A stretch of 64,000 bases of DNA from positions 496,001 to 560,000 of the forward strand of contig NZ_CP016774.1 of the NCBI RefSeq assembly GCF_002288105.1, read 5' to 3'. Positions 15,453 to 26,221 of this stretch are shown piece by piece. The stretch's first letter is position 1. Each line of letters begins with the position of its first letter. A model generated the notes under the pieces. It was not told the DNA's origin, did not search any database, and saw only the letters and a program-made list of their open reading frames with translations. Origin of the DNA: Candidatus Planktophila versatilis. Lineage in GTDB: Bacteria; Actinomycetota; Actinomycetes; Nanopelagicales; Nanopelagicaceae. Made by a program: the position numbers and the translations under genes.

Positions 15453-16828
15453 TTCCTATGCAAGGGCTGAAAATCGCAGAAATTGTCGGTGGCACATTCC
15501 ATGGTGATGATGTCACCGTTACGCAGGCACCTGTCATTAACTCCGGGAAAGCGATTACGGGTTCCATCTTTCTTGCAATTAAGGGTGAGAATGCGGACGG
15601 CCATGATTTTGTCGAAGATGCACGTGCCCACGGTGCAGTGCTCACGTTAGGAAGCAAGGCAGTACCTGGTCCTCACATTATTGTCGATGATGTCGTTCTC
15701 GCAATAGGGAAATTGGCGCAGCATGTTCGCATGCAACTGCCAAACCTGACAGTTATTGGAATTACTGGATCACAAGGAAAAACAACGACGAAGGAGTTAC
15801 TGGCCTCAGTACTTTCCAATGTTGCCAAGACAGTTGCCCCGTCTGGAAATTTCAATAATGACCTGGGAATGCCAATTTCATTATTAGAGTGCACCGAAGA
15901 GACTCGTTATTGCGTTGTGGAGATGGGTGCGCGCCACGCTGGTGATATTGCTAGGTTGGCTGCTATAGCGGCGCCAAATATTGGCGTTGTCTTAAAAGTT
16001 GGCTCTGCCCATAAAGGTGAATTTGGTTCAGTTGAAATGATTGCGCGAACCAAGTCCGAATTAATTTCGGCTTTGGCACCGAGCGCCGTTGCAATTTTAG
16101 GAACTTATGATGAGTTCACGCCCAAGATGGCGGCGCTTCATAGCGGAAAGACTTCTTACTTTGGCGAAAAAAGTAGCTGTGATATTCGTGCCACAGATAT
16201 TGAATTCCGCGAAGGCAGAGCTCATTTTGATTTAGTGACACCGGAGGGCAGAACCGCGGTAGGACTACGTATCGTTGGCTTGCACCAAGTTGCCAACGCG
16301 CTTGCCGTTGCAGCTGTTGCCACCGAACTCGGACTCTCACTTGATCAGATTGCTGGTGGGTTATCAACGGCGGAATCTGGTGCTAAATGGCGGATGGAGA
16401 TTATTGAACTTCCGCAATTGCTTTTGATTAACGATGCCTATAACGCCAGTCCAGAGTCCATGGTTGCAGCACTGGGCACGTTAGCTCTCTTTGCCCAAGA
16501 ACGCGGGGGAGAGTCATGGGCATTCTTGGGAAAGATGCACGAGCTCGGCGAGTCATCCCAATCTGACCATGCCGATATTGGCACCCTTGCCTCTGAGCTT
16601 GGAATTGACCATCTGGTCTGTGTCAATGCACCGGAGTATGCAAGCTCAGCAAAAAATGGATCTCACACCACAATCCATTTATGTGCGAGCAAAGATGAGG
16701 CGAGTGCTATTGCGCGCAACCTCAACCAAGGTGATGTGGTGTTAGTCAAGGCGTCTCGTTCCGAGAAACTTGAAGAGTTAGCGCAAATGATTTCGGTGCA
16801 ATGGAGTGAAGGGATGGTGACAGAGTGA
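15449..16828 (+). CDS. murF: UDP-MurNAc-tripeptide:D-Ala-D-Ala ligase MurF
   Basis: A 459-aa Mur ligase that adds the D-Ala-D-Ala dipeptide to UDP-MurNAc-tripeptide. It has the ATP loop [15 protein letters not shown] near residue 110, the conserved NNDLGMP segment and the C-terminal [11 protein letters not shown], which is MurF-specific. It overlaps murE by ATGA and mraY by GTGA. The upstream ATGs are close together (residues 1 and 4). Confidence 0.95.
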   Translation: MIPMQGLKIAEIVGGTFHGDDVTVTQAPVINSGKAITGSIFLAIKGENADGHDFVEDARAHGAVLTLGSKAVPGPHIIVDDVVLAIGKLAQHVRMQLPNLTVIGITGSQGKTTTKELLASVLSNVAKTVAPSGNFNNDLGMPISLLECTEETRYCVVEMGARHAGDIARLAAIAAPNIGVVLKVGSAHKGEFGSVEMIARTKSELISALAPSAVAILGTYDEFTPKMAALHSGKTSYFGEKSSCDIRATDIEFREGRAHFDLVTPEGRTAVGLRIVGLHQVANALAVAAVATELGLSLDQIAGGLSTAESGAKWRMEIIELPQLLLINDAYNASPESMVAALGTLALFAQERGGESWAFLGKMHELGESSQSDHADIGTLASELGIDHLVCVNAPEYASSAKNGSHTTIHLCASKDEASAIARNLNQGDVVLVKASRSEKLEELAQMISVQWSEGMVTE

Positions 16829-17883
16829 AGCTTATTTTGGTCGCTGGCGCCCTCGCACTCTTCTTCTCTCTCTTTGGTACTCCCGTATTGATCAAAGCAC
16901 TTGCCCGACGCGGCTATGGGCAAATCATTAGAGATGACGGTCCAACTACCCACCACACTAAACGTGGCACACCCACTATGGGCGGCATCATCATTATTAT
17001 TTCGGCACTCATTTCATACTTACTTGCCCACTTAGTGCTGGGAAGCACGATCTCAGTTTCAGCAGTTCTTATCCTCGGTCTGGTTGTGGCACTTGGGCTC
17101 GTTGGTTTTCTCGATGACTACATGAAAGTCGCGAGACAAAATTCAGCTGGAATATCAGGCAAGGCAAAGATTTTTGGCCAAGTATTTTTTGCTTCCATTT
17201 TTGGATATCTCGGAACTCATTTCCCTGATAAAGATGGCCTGACTCCTATCTCACTTAATCTCTCGACCCTGCGCGATACCAGCATTTCACTCGGTCCAAT
17301 TCTGGTTGTTGTGTGGATTGCATTTATGGTGACCGCTACAAGTAATGGAGTCAATCTCACCGATGGCCTTGACGGTCTTGCCAGCGGTGCATCTGTGATG
17401 ACCTTCCTTGCGTTCATACTCATTGGGGTGTGGGAGTTTGGGCAAAGTTGCGCGGTAGCAGTGACAGCTAATTGTTATAACGTTCGAGATCCACTTGACC
17501 TCGCAGTTCTTGCTGCCGCATTTGCAGGCGCCTGTACCGGATTCCTTTGGTGGAATGCATCACCGGCCAAGATCTTTATGGGTGACACCGGCTCACTAGC
17601 ACTCGGTGGCGCTCTGGCCGGGATGGCTGCTTCACTTCGGGTAGAGCTTCTCTTGATTCCACTTGGCGGAATCTTTGTCATCATCACACTCTCAGTTGCA
17701 CTTCAAGTTATCTACTTCAAAGCAACTGGTGGAAAACGCTTATTTAAGATGGCTCCGTTGCAACACCATTTCGAATTGCTGGGTTGGGGAGAAGTCACCA
17801 TCGTGCTGCGATTCTGGATTATTGCTGGCCTGAGTGTGGCGCTCGGACTTGGACTCTTTTATACCCAGTGGGTTGCTGGATAA
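16825..17883 (+). CDS. mraY: Phospho-MurNAc-pentapeptide translocase MraY
   Basis: A 352-aa polytopic membrane enzyme (about ten helices) that transfers phospho-MurNAc-pentapeptide to undecaprenyl phosphate, giving lipid I. Visible motifs are GTPTMGG, the metal-binding [33 protein letters not shown] and PLQHHFE. Start GTG at 16825 overlaps the murF stop. A 13-bp gap separates it from murD. Confidence 0.96.
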   Translation: MKLILVAGALALFFSLFGTPVLIKALARRGYGQIIRDDGPTTHHTKRGTPTMGGIIIIISALISYLLAHLVLGSTISVSAVLILGLVVALGLVGFLDDYMKVARQNSAGISGKAKIFGQVFFASIFGYLGTHFPDKDGLTPISLNLSTLRDTSISLGPILVVVWIAFMVTATSNGVNLTDGLDGLASGASVMTFLAFILIGVWEFGQSCAVAVTANCYNVRDPLDLAVLAAAFAGACTGFLWWNASPAKIFMGDTGSLALGGALAGMAASLRVELLLIPLGGIFVIITLSVALQVIYFKATGGKRLFKMAPLQHHFELLGWGEVTIVLRFWIIAGLSVALGLGLFYTQWVAG

Positions 17884-17896
17884 ATACCAGGTAGCT

Positions 17897-19294
17897 ATGC
17901 CACAGAATTTATATGTCGAATTATCTGACAAGCGCATCCTGGTAGCAGGGGCAGGTGTCACAGGAGTTGCTGCAGCGCGTGCACTGCTCAAGCGTGGCGC
18001 GCAGGTAAAAGTCACGGATGAAAAGGTTCGGGAGTTGGAAGGTTTTGATCTGCTTGCACTATCTGATGTAGAAATTTCAGAGTTTGATTTACTACTTCTT
18101 TCTCCAGGCTGGCGCGAAGATCATCCGCTCGTAATCTCTGCCCGAAAAAAAGATGTTCCCATCATCAATGAGATCGACCTCGCCTGGAGCCTTAAAAGCC
18201 CTACTCAAAAATGGATTGGCCTGACCGGAACAAATGGCAAGACATCAACGGTAGAACTCACCGCACACATGATTCGTACTGGCGGAGTTTCTGCTCTTGC
18301 CTGCGGAAATGTAGGAACAACCGTGATTGAAGCTGTTGAATCCCCAGAAAAGTATGAGTTCCTGGTTCTCGAACTTTCATCTTTCCAGCTGCATTGGTTA
18401 GAAGATGCGCATTTTGTCTCGGTAGCAATTCTTAATATTGCCGAAGATCACGTTGATTGGCATGGAAGCCTTGATGCCTATGCTGCAGATAAATTCTCTC
18501 TTCTAGAAAAGAGCAATACTGCAATTCTTAACGCAGAAGATGGACGGGTAGTTACCCATAGTGCGCACTGGCAGGGGCGGAAGGTATTTTTCTCACTGGA
18601 TACTCCGGCGCCAGGTGAAATTGGAATCGTGGAAGAACTCCTTGTTGATCGCGCCTTTGTGGCAGATGCCCAAGAAGCTGCCATGTTCTGCGAACTCGCT
18701 GAAGTATTGCCTACCGTTCCGCACAATGTATCAAATGCTCTTGCGGCTGCAGGGCTAGCAAGAACTGCTGGAATCGATCACGAGAAGATTCGGGCAGCGA
18801 TTACAACATTTAGACCTGGACGACATCGCATTGAAACTGTTTTAGAGAGAGATCGCATCACCTGGATTAATGATTCCAAGGCTACAAACCCACACGCAGC
18901 AGCTGCCTCAATCATGTCCGCACTTTCGGTGATCTGGGTTGCTGGTGGGCTAGCTAAGGGTGCTGCAATGGGAGATCTCATCGAGCGAGTCAAGAGTCGG
19001 GTTCGCATTGCCATTCTTATTGGCGCCGACCGTGAATTAATTGCAGCAAAGTTGCGTTCACACGCCCCACAGATTGAAATCATCATGATTGATGCATCTG
19101 CCAACTATCAGATTGGTGCAACTGATAACTCTCTAATGGAGTCGGTAGTCAGAAGCGCGCGCGATAAGGCGCTGCCAGGGGACACGGTTCTCCTTGCACC
19201 TGCGTGCGCGTCTATGGATCAATTTCTCTCCTACGCCGATCGTGGAGATAGATTTACCCAAGCAGTTAAGAAGGTAGTTGAAAATGGCAACTAA
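17897..19294 (+). CDS. murD: UDP-MurNAc-L-alanine:D-glutamate ligase MurD
   Basis: Mur ligase adding D-Glu, about 465 aa. It has an N-terminal Rossmann domain (ILVAGAGVTGVAAARAL), the ATP loop GLTGTNGKTSTVEL and the conserved NIAEDHVDWHG and WINDSKATNPHAA. The start is ATG 17897, preceded by AGGTAG. A longer frame beginning inside mraY is not needed and adds no family sequence. Its last bases overlap the ftsW start. Confidence 0.95.
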   Translation: MPQNLYVELSDKRILVAGAGVTGVAAARALLKRGAQVKVTDEKVRELEGFDLLALSDVEISEFDLLLLSPGWREDHPLVISARKKDVPIINEIDLAWSLKSPTQKWIGLTGTNGKTSTVELTAHMIRTGGVSALACGNVGTTVIEAVESPEKYEFLVLELSSFQLHWLEDAHFVSVAILNIAEDHVDWHGSLDAYAADKFSLLEKSNTAILNAEDGRVVTHSAHWQGRKVFFSLDTPAPGEIGIVEELLVDRAFVADAQEAAMFCELAEVLPTVPHNVSNALAAAGLARTAGIDHEKIRAAITTFRPGRHRIETVLERDRITWINDSKATNPHAAAASIMSALSVIWVAGGLAKGAAMGDLIERVKSRVRIAILIGADRELIAAKLRSHAPQIEIIMIDASANYQIGATDNSLMESVVRSARDKALPGDTVLLAPACASMDQFLSYADRGDRFTQAVKKVVENGN

Positions 19295-20447
19295 GACACG
19301 TGAAACTTTCTTAGCGAAACCCGTCAATCATTTATACATGCTATTGGTGAGCGCCGGCGCACTTAGTTTCTTAGGGCTAGTGATGGTTTTTTCTGCCTCA
19401 TCAATCCATGCACTTGATACGCGTGGAACTGCGCTAGCCATAGTTATACGGCAATTCGTATTTTTGCTCTTAGCACTTCCGCTAGCAGCCTATCTTGCAA
19501 AGTTAAGTGCTCAGCAATGGAATGCATTCGGCAAACTTGGATTTATCCTCTCCATTGCCATTCTGATGATTCTGCTGATTCCTGGTGTCGGTAGGACAGT
19601 CAATGGAAATACGAACTGGATTGATTTCAAATACTTTGATGTGCAGCCAAGTGAAATTGCGAAATTCTTTATGATTCTATGGGCGAGCCATCAATTGGCT
19701 CGGCGAGAGCAAAGTGGCAAGTTTGATACTCATGTTCTGAAGTTGATTGCCCCCGCCTTCTGTTTCATTCTCTTCTTAGTGATGCTAGGCAGGGACTTGG
19801 GAACTGCCTCTGTCATTGCCGTGATTTTGGCTGGATTACTCTTCGTATCAGGAATCAGATTGCGAGTTTTCGGCACTATCTGCGTAATTGGTGCCATGAT
19901 ATTTGCAGCACTTGTCGTAACATCGAGCTATCGCATGCAGAGATTCTTAGTCTTTCTCGATCCATTTGCACCAGAAGATTACAAAGATCTTGGATGGCAG
20001 CCAGCCCATAGTTTGCTCGGACTTGCCAGTGGTGGACTCTTCGGTGTCGGCCTCGGTGGCAGTCGTCAGAAATGGGGGAATCTTCCCGAGGCACATACAG
20101 ATTTCATCTTCTCGGTCATCGGTGAAGAGTTAGGACTTGTTGGGACACTGGGAGTTCTTGTACTGATTGCAACTTTGATTTACTCTATTTTTAGAATTGG
20201 ATTACGTGCACAAGATCCGATGACTCGATATGCATGTGCTGGAATCGGTGTGTGGATTGCAGTGCAATCATTTTTGAATATTGGTTCGGCAACGAGCCTT
20301 CTTCCGGTCGTAGGAGTCACACTGCCGCTAGTTTCCTACGGTGGTTCGGCACTCGTTGCAACAATCTGTGCCCTGGGCTTTGTGGCTGGTGCGGCTCTGC
20401 GCGATCCTGAAGTGCGAAGAGAAATTGTAAAGAAGCGCCAGAAGTGA
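19284..20447 (+). CDS. ftsW: Septal glycosyltransferase FtsW (SEDS family)
   Basis: A 387-aa SEDS protein with about ten membrane helices that polymerises lipid II at the septum together with FtsI. Motifs: VMVFSASS near the N-terminus, GRTVNGNTNWI, PSEIAKFFMILW, LGRDLGTAS, AHTDFIFSVIGEELG and LPLVSYGGSA. The ATG at 19284 lies within the end of murD (11-nt overlap). The stop overlaps the GTG of murG. Confidence 0.95.
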   Translation: MATKTRETFLAKPVNHLYMLLVSAGALSFLGLVMVFSASSIHALDTRGTALAIVIRQFVFLLLALPLAAYLAKLSAQQWNAFGKLGFILSIAILMILLIPGVGRTVNGNTNWIDFKYFDVQPSEIAKFFMILWASHQLARREQSGKFDTHVLKLIAPAFCFILFLVMLGRDLGTASVIAVILAGLLFVSGIRLRVFGTICVIGAMIFAALVVTSSYRMQRFLVFLDPFAPEDYKDLGWQPAHSLLGLASGGLFGVGLGGSRQKWGNLPEAHTDFIFSVIGEELGLVGTLGVLVLIATLIYSIFRIGLRAQDPMTRYACAGIGVWIAVQSFLNIGSATSLLPVVGVTLPLVSYGGSALVATICALGFVAGAALRDPEVRREIVKKRQK

Positions 20448-21526
20448 CTCATATTCTCTTTGCCGGTGGTGGCACCGCAGGACATATCGAACCTGCTCTC
20501 GCCGTTGCTCGTCAGTGGAAATCAATACACCCCCAAGACCGTATCGATTTCCTGGGCACTTCTACTGGGCTAGAGACAAGACTTATTCCAGAGGCAGGAT
20601 TTAACCTGCTGCTCATTACCAAAGTGCGCATTGCTCGTTCACTTTCGCCCTCTTTAATTCTGGCACCGCTGACGCTGATCAAATCTATTGCGCAGTGCTT
20701 GACACATCTGCGCGGTGTTGACCTCCTTGTTGGATTTGGTGGATATGTTTCGGGGCCCGCATACATTGCGGCAGCGCTCAGGCGCGTTCCCATTGTTATT
20801 CATGAAGCAAATGCCAAGCCCGGTATGGCTAATCGCTTAGGTGCACTTTTTACGAAGAACACAGCCGTTGCTTACCCTGTCACTACTGGTTCACTTGCGC
20901 ATTCACTTATCGTGGGCCTGCCGCTGAAAGAAAATATCGCGCTGGCATTTTCGCGCGCCGAGCAAAATTGGGGTGGTGCGCGAGTGGCAGCTAAATCCGC
21001 CCTCGGCTTTGATGCGCAGAAGCCGCTGATATTTGTCTTTGGCGGCTCTCAAGGATCGGCTGCTATCAATAGCGTGATCACTGAATCTAAAGGCGAGCTG
21101 GCAGTGCGAGGAATTCAAATTTTGCATGGCGCTGGTGGCTCAGCCGAAATCATGTCATCGGATGAGAACTACCAAGTTCACCCCTACATTTCCGATATGG
21201 CAACAGCGTATTTAGCAGCGGATCTCATTATTTCTCGAAGCGGCGCTGTGACATGTGCTGAGGTGGGCACCTTGGGAAAGTTTGCACTCTTTATTCCGCT
21301 GCCAGTAGGTAATGGTGAACAGCGACTGAATGCCGCAGAGTTAGTCAGTAGCGCTCGAGCAGAAATTTGTGATCAAAGAGAGTTCACGTCTAGTTGGCTC
21401 ATCGGAAATATCGAGCGACTTCTGGCCAAGAGCGCCCAGTGCCAAGCAAGTGGCTCCGCTAAAGATATACAGGCAGCTGCAAAGATTGCATCACTGATGG
21501 AATTTGTGCTGGCGGGAGGAAAATAA
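20444..21526 (+). CDS. murG: UDP-GlcNAc transferase MurG
   Basis: A 360-aa peripheral membrane GT-B glycosyltransferase that turns lipid I into lipid II. It has the N-terminal GGGTAGHIEPALA, followed by HEANAKPGMANR and the second-domain GGSQGSAAIN, and SRSGAVTCAE for UDP-GlcNAc binding. The GTG start overlaps the ftsW stop by 4 bp. The stop directly abuts the GTG of murC. Confidence 0.95.
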   Translation: MTHILFAGGGTAGHIEPALAVARQWKSIHPQDRIDFLGTSTGLETRLIPEAGFNLLLITKVRIARSLSPSLILAPLTLIKSIAQCLTHLRGVDLLVGFGGYVSGPAYIAAALRRVPIVIHEANAKPGMANRLGALFTKNTAVAYPVTTGSLAHSLIVGLPLKENIALAFSRAEQNWGGARVAAKSALGFDAQKPLIFVFGGSQGSAAINSVITESKGELAVRGIQILHGAGGSAEIMSSDENYQVHPYISDMATAYLAADLIISRSGAVTCAEVGTLGKFALFIPLPVGNGEQRLNAAELVSSARAEICDQREFTSSWLIGNIERLLAKSAQCQASGSAKDIQAAAKIASLMEFVLAGGK

Positions 21527-22900
21527 GTGCACTCCCAACACGGTAAGAAGATTCACTTCATTGGAATTGGTGGTTCTGGAATGAGTGGGCTGGCGCGCAT
21601 CGCCCTCTCTGATGGAATTACCGTCAGTGGCTCAGATTCCAAAGATTCCACTGTGCTCAGTGCCCTGGTTGCTCTGGGCGCCACTGTGTATTCACAGCAT
21701 GCGGCTGAAAATGTTGTGGGAGCTGATGTGGTGATCTATTCAACGGCTATCTCATCTACTAATCCTGAAATGTCATATGCAGTAGAGCGATCCATTCCAA
21801 TTCTTACCCGAGCGCAAGCACTGGCTCAACTCATGGTGGGCACAAAGAGCATTGCAGTTGCCGGAACACACGGGAAAACCACGACCTCATCGATGTTGAC
21901 CGTTGCCTTGCAGGCATGCGGAAGCGATCCATCATTTGCCATTGGTGGCACCTTGATGGCATCGGGTGCCAATGCACATAGAGGAACAGGACAATATTTT
22001 GTGGCCGAAGCAGATGAATCTGATGGCTCATTTATTGAATACAAACCACTATCGGCAATTGTCACCAACATTGAACACGACCACGTTGACTTCTTTCACA
22101 CCCCGCAAGAGGTAACAACTGCCTTCGCCAACTTTGCTGCCACCATTTCACCCGGCGGATTTCTTGTTTACTGCGCCGATGATGAAGGCTCTAGGAAGCT
22201 AGGCACGCAATCACACCCATTCACCACCGTCTCTTATGGCGAAGCTGAAGGTGCTGACCTTCGCCTTGATCAGATTTCACTTCTGCCGATGGGATCCAGC
22301 GCTCGAGTTATTTGGCATGGTCGCACCGTGGGAACACTGGAGTTGCAGGTTCCGGGCCATCACAATGTGCTCAACGCAGCCGCATGTATTGCAATGGGGC
22401 TCAGTCTGGGCGAGCCAATTCACCAACTATTAGCTGGACTTCATAGTTTCCGTGGCGCTGGGCGCCGCTTTGAACTCAAAGCGACTGAACATGGAATTCG
22501 AATCATTGATGATTACGGCCACCATCCCACTGAAATATCTGTGACCTTAGATGCGGCGCGCAGATATGCAGGTGATGGACGTGTACTAGTTATCTTCCAA
22601 CCACATCGCTATTCACGCACCCAGGCTTTCCTCAATGAATTCGCAACCTCACTAGATAAGGCTGATGATGTCACGTTGCTAGAAATCTACGCCGCAAGTG
22701 AGAAACCAATCCCTGGAATTTCGGCAGAGCTGATTGCCGAGAAGATGCAACATGGACACTTCATCCCAAATTTTGCACTCGCCGCCGAGCGCATGATTGA
22801 GTTAGCCAAACCTGGAGATGTGATCATCACACTGGGTGCTGGAGATGTTAACTCGCTCGCCCCCATCATTGCCGAAGGGCTGAACAAGCGCTTTGCCTAG
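21527..22900 (+). CDS. murC: UDP-MurNAc:L-alanine ligase MurC
   Basis: A 457-aa Mur ligase adding the first L-Ala. It has the N-terminal IHFIGIGGSGMSGLARI, the ATP loop VAGTHGKTTTSSML near residue 110, EADESDGSF and DDYGHHPTEI. The GTG start directly follows the murG stop. The end overlaps the ftsQ TTG start. Confidence 0.96.
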   Translation: MHSQHGKKIHFIGIGGSGMSGLARIALSDGITVSGSDSKDSTVLSALVALGATVYSQHAAENVVGADVVIYSTAISSTNPEMSYAVERSIPILTRAQALAQLMVGTKSIAVAGTHGKTTTSSMLTVALQACGSDPSFAIGGTLMASGANAHRGTGQYFVAEADESDGSFIEYKPLSAIVTNIEHDHVDFFHTPQEVTTAFANFAATISPGGFLVYCADDEGSRKLGTQSHPFTTVSYGEAEGADLRLDQISLLPMGSSARVIWHGRTVGTLELQVPGHHNVLNAAACIAMGLSLGEPIHQLLAGLHSFRGAGRRFELKATEHGIRIIDDYGHHPTEISVTLDAARRYAGDGRVLVIFQPHRYSRTQAFLNEFATSLDKADDVTLLEIYAASEKPIPGISAELIAEKMQHGHFIPNFALAAERMIELAKPGDVIITLGAGDVNSLAPIIAEGLNKRFA

Positions 22901-23564
22901 AGTTAATCGATTCTCACTTATCGCAGCGACGCTGCTGCTAATTTTTGTTGGTCTGATCTATCTCTTTGCATGGTCTTCAGTCTTTACCGCCAAGAGCATT
23001 GTCATATCTGGGGCGCCAACAGTTGAGTCAAAGAAATTAGTTCTTATGACATCCGGTGTTCTAGTTGGGCAAAAAATCGCACGCATCGAACCGCGTTCGG
23101 TTGCCCAACGTTTGAGTGCCTTGACTTGGATTCGTGATGTGCAAGTCTCACGGAATTGGATCAGTGGCGATGTGGGAATTGCAATTGAGCCTCGAAAACC
23201 CAGTGCATATTTTGCTGGCAAAACCATTGACTCCACTGGGACGATATTTCTGCTCCCCGGATTTAAGGGAGCAGATCTGCCCTATGTCTCTGCCTCTACG
23301 CCAGCCCTAGGAGTCGATGCCATCGCCCTCTTTCGCTCTCTTCCACAAACATTTCGGAGCAGGATAATTTCCCTATCGGCACGTAATGAATCCAACTTCT
23401 CCATGCGCCTTGCTTATCAGGGCAGAGAGCTGGCGGTGAAGTGGGGCGCTAACGAGAAAAACGCCTTGAAGGTTCAAGTATTTAACGCCTTGGTGAAACT
23501 GCCTGAGAATAAGAATCTTCGTAGAGTAGATCTCTCGGCTGCACATGCACCTATTGTTAAATAG
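22893..23564 (+). CDS. ftsQ: Cell division protein FtsQ
   Basis: A 223-aa bitopic protein with one N-terminal membrane helix (~residues 7-27), then a POTRA domain (FTAKSIVISGAPTVESKKL) and a beta domain. FtsQ scaffolds the divisome with FtsL and FtsB. It is short for an actinobacterial FtsQ, with an N-terminal cytoplasmic tail of only six residues. The start is TTG 22893, overlapping murC by 8 bp; no alternative start lies before the membrane helix. Confidence 0.88.
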   Translation: MPRVNRFSLIAATLLLIFVGLIYLFAWSSVFTAKSIVISGAPTVESKKLVLMTSGVLVGQKIARIEPRSVAQRLSALTWIRDVQVSRNWISGDVGIAIEPRKPSAYFAGKTIDSTGTIFLLPGFKGADLPYVSASTPALGVDAIALFRSLPQTFRSRIISLSARNESNFSMRLAYQGRELAVKWGANEKNALKVQVFNALVKLPENKNLRRVDLSAAHAPIVK

Positions 23565-23646
23565 CGATGAGTGATCAATCTTTTTTTCATTGATTTCTGC
23601 TAAAAATGTATCAATGTGTAGTTGAGAAAATAGTTCGTGGCGGTCT

Positions 23647-23675
23647 TTGATTACTACTACCTAACGCCATACCTT
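23647..23675 (+). promoter_or_regulatory. Candidate promoter of ftsZ
   Basis: TTGATT (23647-23652), 17 bp and TACCTT (23670-23675). It lies in the 179-bp ftsQ-ftsZ gap and predicts a leader of about 60 nt ending in an AAGGGGGA ribosome site. It would let ftsZ be expressed apart from the mur genes. Confidence 0.5.
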
Positions 23676-23743
23676 CAGCGCAAAGATAAAGAGAAGAAAT
23701 GTAAGTCTCAAGTCGAGGTTTACAGTTCGCAAGGGGGACTCAC

Positions 23744-24874
23744 GTGGCTGCACCACAGAATTACTTAGCTGTCATCAAAGTTGTCGGTATCGGTGGCGGT
23801 GGAGTAAATGCAATTAACCGAATGATTGATGTCGGTTTAAAAGGCGTTGAGTTCATTGCAATTAATACAGATGCACAACACTTGTTAATGAGTGATGCCG
23901 ATGTGAAATTAGATATTGGTCGTGCATCAACAAAAGGTTTGGGAGCAGGCGCTGCTCCAGAAAAAGGTCGACAAGCAGCAATCGATCACACCGAAGAGAT
24001 TGAAGAAATTCTTCGCGGTGCCGACATGGTTTTCGTTACCGCTGGTGAAGGTGGTGGCACCGGAACTGGTGGCGCACCCATCGTTGCAAAGATTGCGCGC
24101 GATCTCGGAGCACTCACCATTGGTGTTGTCACAAAACCATTCTCATTTGAAGGAAAGATTCGTTCCCGTCAAGCAGATGAAGGAATCGAACTACTTCGCG
24201 AACAAGTAGATACTCTTATTGTTATTCCAAATGATCGACTCCTTGCCATCTCTGATCGTTCCATTACGGCAGTGGACGCATTTAAGAGTGCGGATCAAGT
24301 TCTGCTCTCTGGCGTTCAAGGAATTACTGAGATCATCACACAGCCAGGTTTAATTAACCTCGACTTTGCAGATGTGAAGACAGTGATGACTGATGCTGGA
24401 TCTGCCCTAATGGGAATTGGTTCTGCCCGGGGTGAAAACCGGGCAACCAGAGCTGCTGAATTAGCAATCTCAAGTCCACTTCTTGAAGCTTCAATCGATG
24501 GCGCGATGGGAGTTCTCCTCTCTGTTGCGGGCGGCTCTGATCTCGGTCTCTTTGAAATTAATGAAGCGTGTGAATTAGTACAGAACGCGGCGCATCCAGA
24601 GGCGCGCATCATCTTTGGAACCACAATTGATGACGCACTTGGTGATGAAGTTCGCATCACTGTCATCGCTGCTGGTTTTGCAGGCGGAGAACCAACAAAG
24701 GTTCAGATGCCGGTTATTAACGCATCGACTTTGGGCGGAGTAGCTGATCCCATTCCTTCTAATGATCCGCTCTCTGTAGCACTTGATCTCGACTCATCTA
24801 GTCCACGCAAGCGCGTGACCTTTGAAGAACTGATTGCTGAAGATGAGATAGATGTACCAGATTTTATGAAGTAG
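23744..24874 (+). CDS. ftsZ: Cell division GTPase FtsZ
   Basis: A 376-aa tubulin homologue forming the Z ring. It has an N-terminal [15 protein letters not shown], the GTP-binding GGGTGTGG at 103-110 and the T7-loop region [11 protein letters not shown]. The C-terminal tail [10 protein letters not shown] is the partner-binding peptide (for SepF and FtsW-type contacts). The GTG start has AAGGGGGA 6 nt upstream. The linker between core and tail is short (about 45 residues), shorter than in many Actinobacteria. Confidence 0.97.
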   Translation: MAAPQNYLAVIKVVGIGGGGVNAINRMIDVGLKGVEFIAINTDAQHLLMSDADVKLDIGRASTKGLGAGAAPEKGRQAAIDHTEEIEEILRGADMVFVTAGEGGGTGTGGAPIVAKIARDLGALTIGVVTKPFSFEGKIRSRQADEGIELLREQVDTLIVIPNDRLLAISDRSITAVDAFKSADQVLLSGVQGITEIITQPGLINLDFADVKTVMTDAGSALMGIGSARGENRATRAAELAISSPLLEASIDGAMGVLLSVAGGSDLGLFEINEACELVQNAAHPEARIIFGTTIDDALGDEVRITVIAAGFAGGEPTKVQMPVINASTLGGVADPIPSNDPLSVALDLDSSSPRKRVTFEELIAEDEIDVPDFMK

Positions 24875-24905
24875 GCCAGAGGCTCATCGCCATGAAATCG
24901 GCTCT

Positions 24906-25568
24906 ATGAATTACCGCTTTACCAATCGCACCGGAGGCGCAAGCACCGGTGCTTTTGCATCTGCAAATCTTGGTTTCCATGTGGGAGATGAACCAGATCA
25001 TGTCACTGCCAATCGCGCGCGGTTGTCTAAAGAGTTTGGCCCAGTAGCGTTCATGACACAAGTCCACGGTGACCGAGTAGCAGTTGTGGAAGATGTCAGC
25101 GATGTGGATCCCACAGCCGATGCCTTGGTAACTGGAATCCCGGGCATAACGCTGGCAGTGCAAGTAGCAGATTGCATTCCACTCTTGCTCATCTCTTCGC
25201 AATCAGTTGCGGCAGTTCATGTTGGAAGAAAAGGACTCGTGAATGGAGTAACGCTGCGCGCGCTAGAAGTGATGCGAGACATGGGTGCCAGTGATATTCG
25301 AGCAGTATTAGGACCAGCAATTTGTGGTGTGTGTTATGAAGTCTCAGAAGAAATCTTCAAAGAGGTGACTGCGCTCCACCCTGCTGCTGCATCAAGAAGC
25401 GCGCAAGGTAATCACGCTCTTGATTTACCGGCTGCCCTTGTCAAAGTACTTCAGGGCCAGAAGATCGCAGTTGAAATTGCGGGTGAGTGCACCGTAGAAA
25501 GTAGTGAACTTTTTTCATACCGTCGAGATGGAGTGACGGGACGACAAGCTGGGTTGGTCTGGCTATGA
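24906..25568 (+). CDS. pgeF: Peptidoglycan editing factor PgeF (YfiH/laccase-domain)
   Basis: A 220-aa protein of the DUF152/YfiH family; characterised homologues remove wrongly incorporated amino acids from peptidoglycan precursors and show oxidase or deaminase activity. The metal-site motifs are visible: TQVHGD, VADCIPLLL, AAVHVGRKGL (in place of the usual HAGWRG) and GPAICGVCYEV. The ATG at 24906 lacks a clear ribosome site. The stop overlaps the yggS ATG by 4 bp. Confidence 0.88.
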   Translation: MNYRFTNRTGGASTGAFASANLGFHVGDEPDHVTANRARLSKEFGPVAFMTQVHGDRVAVVEDVSDVDPTADALVTGIPGITLAVQVADCIPLLLISSQSVAAVHVGRKGLVNGVTLRALEVMRDMGASDIRAVLGPAICGVCYEVSEEIFKEVTALHPAAASRSAQGNHALDLPAALVKVLQGQKIAVEIAGECTVESSELFSYRRDGVTGRQAGLVWL

Positions 25569-26212
25569 ACCGTCGCGATGAGATAGCTGCAAATCTATTG
25601 GCCGTTCAGGGCAAAATTACCCGTCCTGATATCACGCTGATCGCTGTGACAAAGACTTATCCGGTAAGTGATGTGCAGATTTTGCATGAGTTGGGAATCA
25701 ATAATTTTGGCGAGAATCGGAACGAAGAAGGGTTGGAAAAAGCTGCTCAAGTAGAGGGGCGATGGCATTTTCAGGGAGAGATTCAAAGCCGCAAGCTACG
25801 AGATATTGCACGGTGGGCAGATGTCATTCATTCACTCGATGATGCATCTCACGCCACGAAGCTAAATTCGGTGACTGAAAAAGAGATCGATGTTTTTCTG
25901 CAGCTTTCACTCGATGGCGACCCGGCACGAGGGGGAGTAAGGGCTTCAGAGCTTGCCGCCCTTGGCGCACATCTGCACACTTTGCCGAATGTGAATCTGG
26001 TCGGACTGATGTGTGTGCTGCCACTTGGCGTCGAAGCGCGGATTGGCTTCACCGAAGTTGCAAAAATCCATCGTGATTTTCAAGGTGAATTTCCCGGCGC
26101 ACAATCGCTATCGGCTGGAATGTCGGGCGACTTTGAAATTGCCATTGATTGCGGTGCGACACATATACGCGTGGGTAGCCAAATCCTCGGGATGCGCCCG
26201 CCCCACGGGTAA
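25565..26212 (+). CDS. yggS: YggS-family PLP homeostasis protein
   Basis: A 215-aa single-domain alanine-racemase-like TIM barrel binding pyridoxal phosphate. It has the Lys-containing LIAVTKTYPV near residues 20-30, FGENRNEEGLEKA, WHFQGEIQSRK, and a C-terminal SAGMSGDFEIAIDCGATHIRVG typical of the family. It has no racemase activity in studied homologues. Position between pgeF and sepF is the standard actinobacterial arrangement. Confidence 0.93.
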   Translation: MNRRDEIAANLLAVQGKITRPDITLIAVTKTYPVSDVQILHELGINNFGENRNEEGLEKAAQVEGRWHFQGEIQSRKLRDIARWADVIHSLDDASHATKLNSVTEKEIDVFLQLSLDGDPARGGVRASELAALGAHLHTLPNVNLVGLMCVLPLGVEARIGFTEVAKIHRDFQGEFPGAQSLSAGMSGDFEIAIDCGATHIRVGSQILGMRPPHG

Positions 26213-26215
26213 CCT
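26210..26215 (+). promoter_or_regulatory. Candidate leaderless -10 element of sepF
   Basis: TAACCT, 6 nt, then ATG 26222. The TAA is also the yggS stop codon. Confidence 0.4.
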
Positions 26216-26221
26216 ATTCAC

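Noticed and set aside
23577-23602. ATCAAT/ATTGAT with an intervening T-run after ftsQ as a terminator
   Set aside because: The T-run is in the loop rather than after the stem, and the 6-bp stem is weak.
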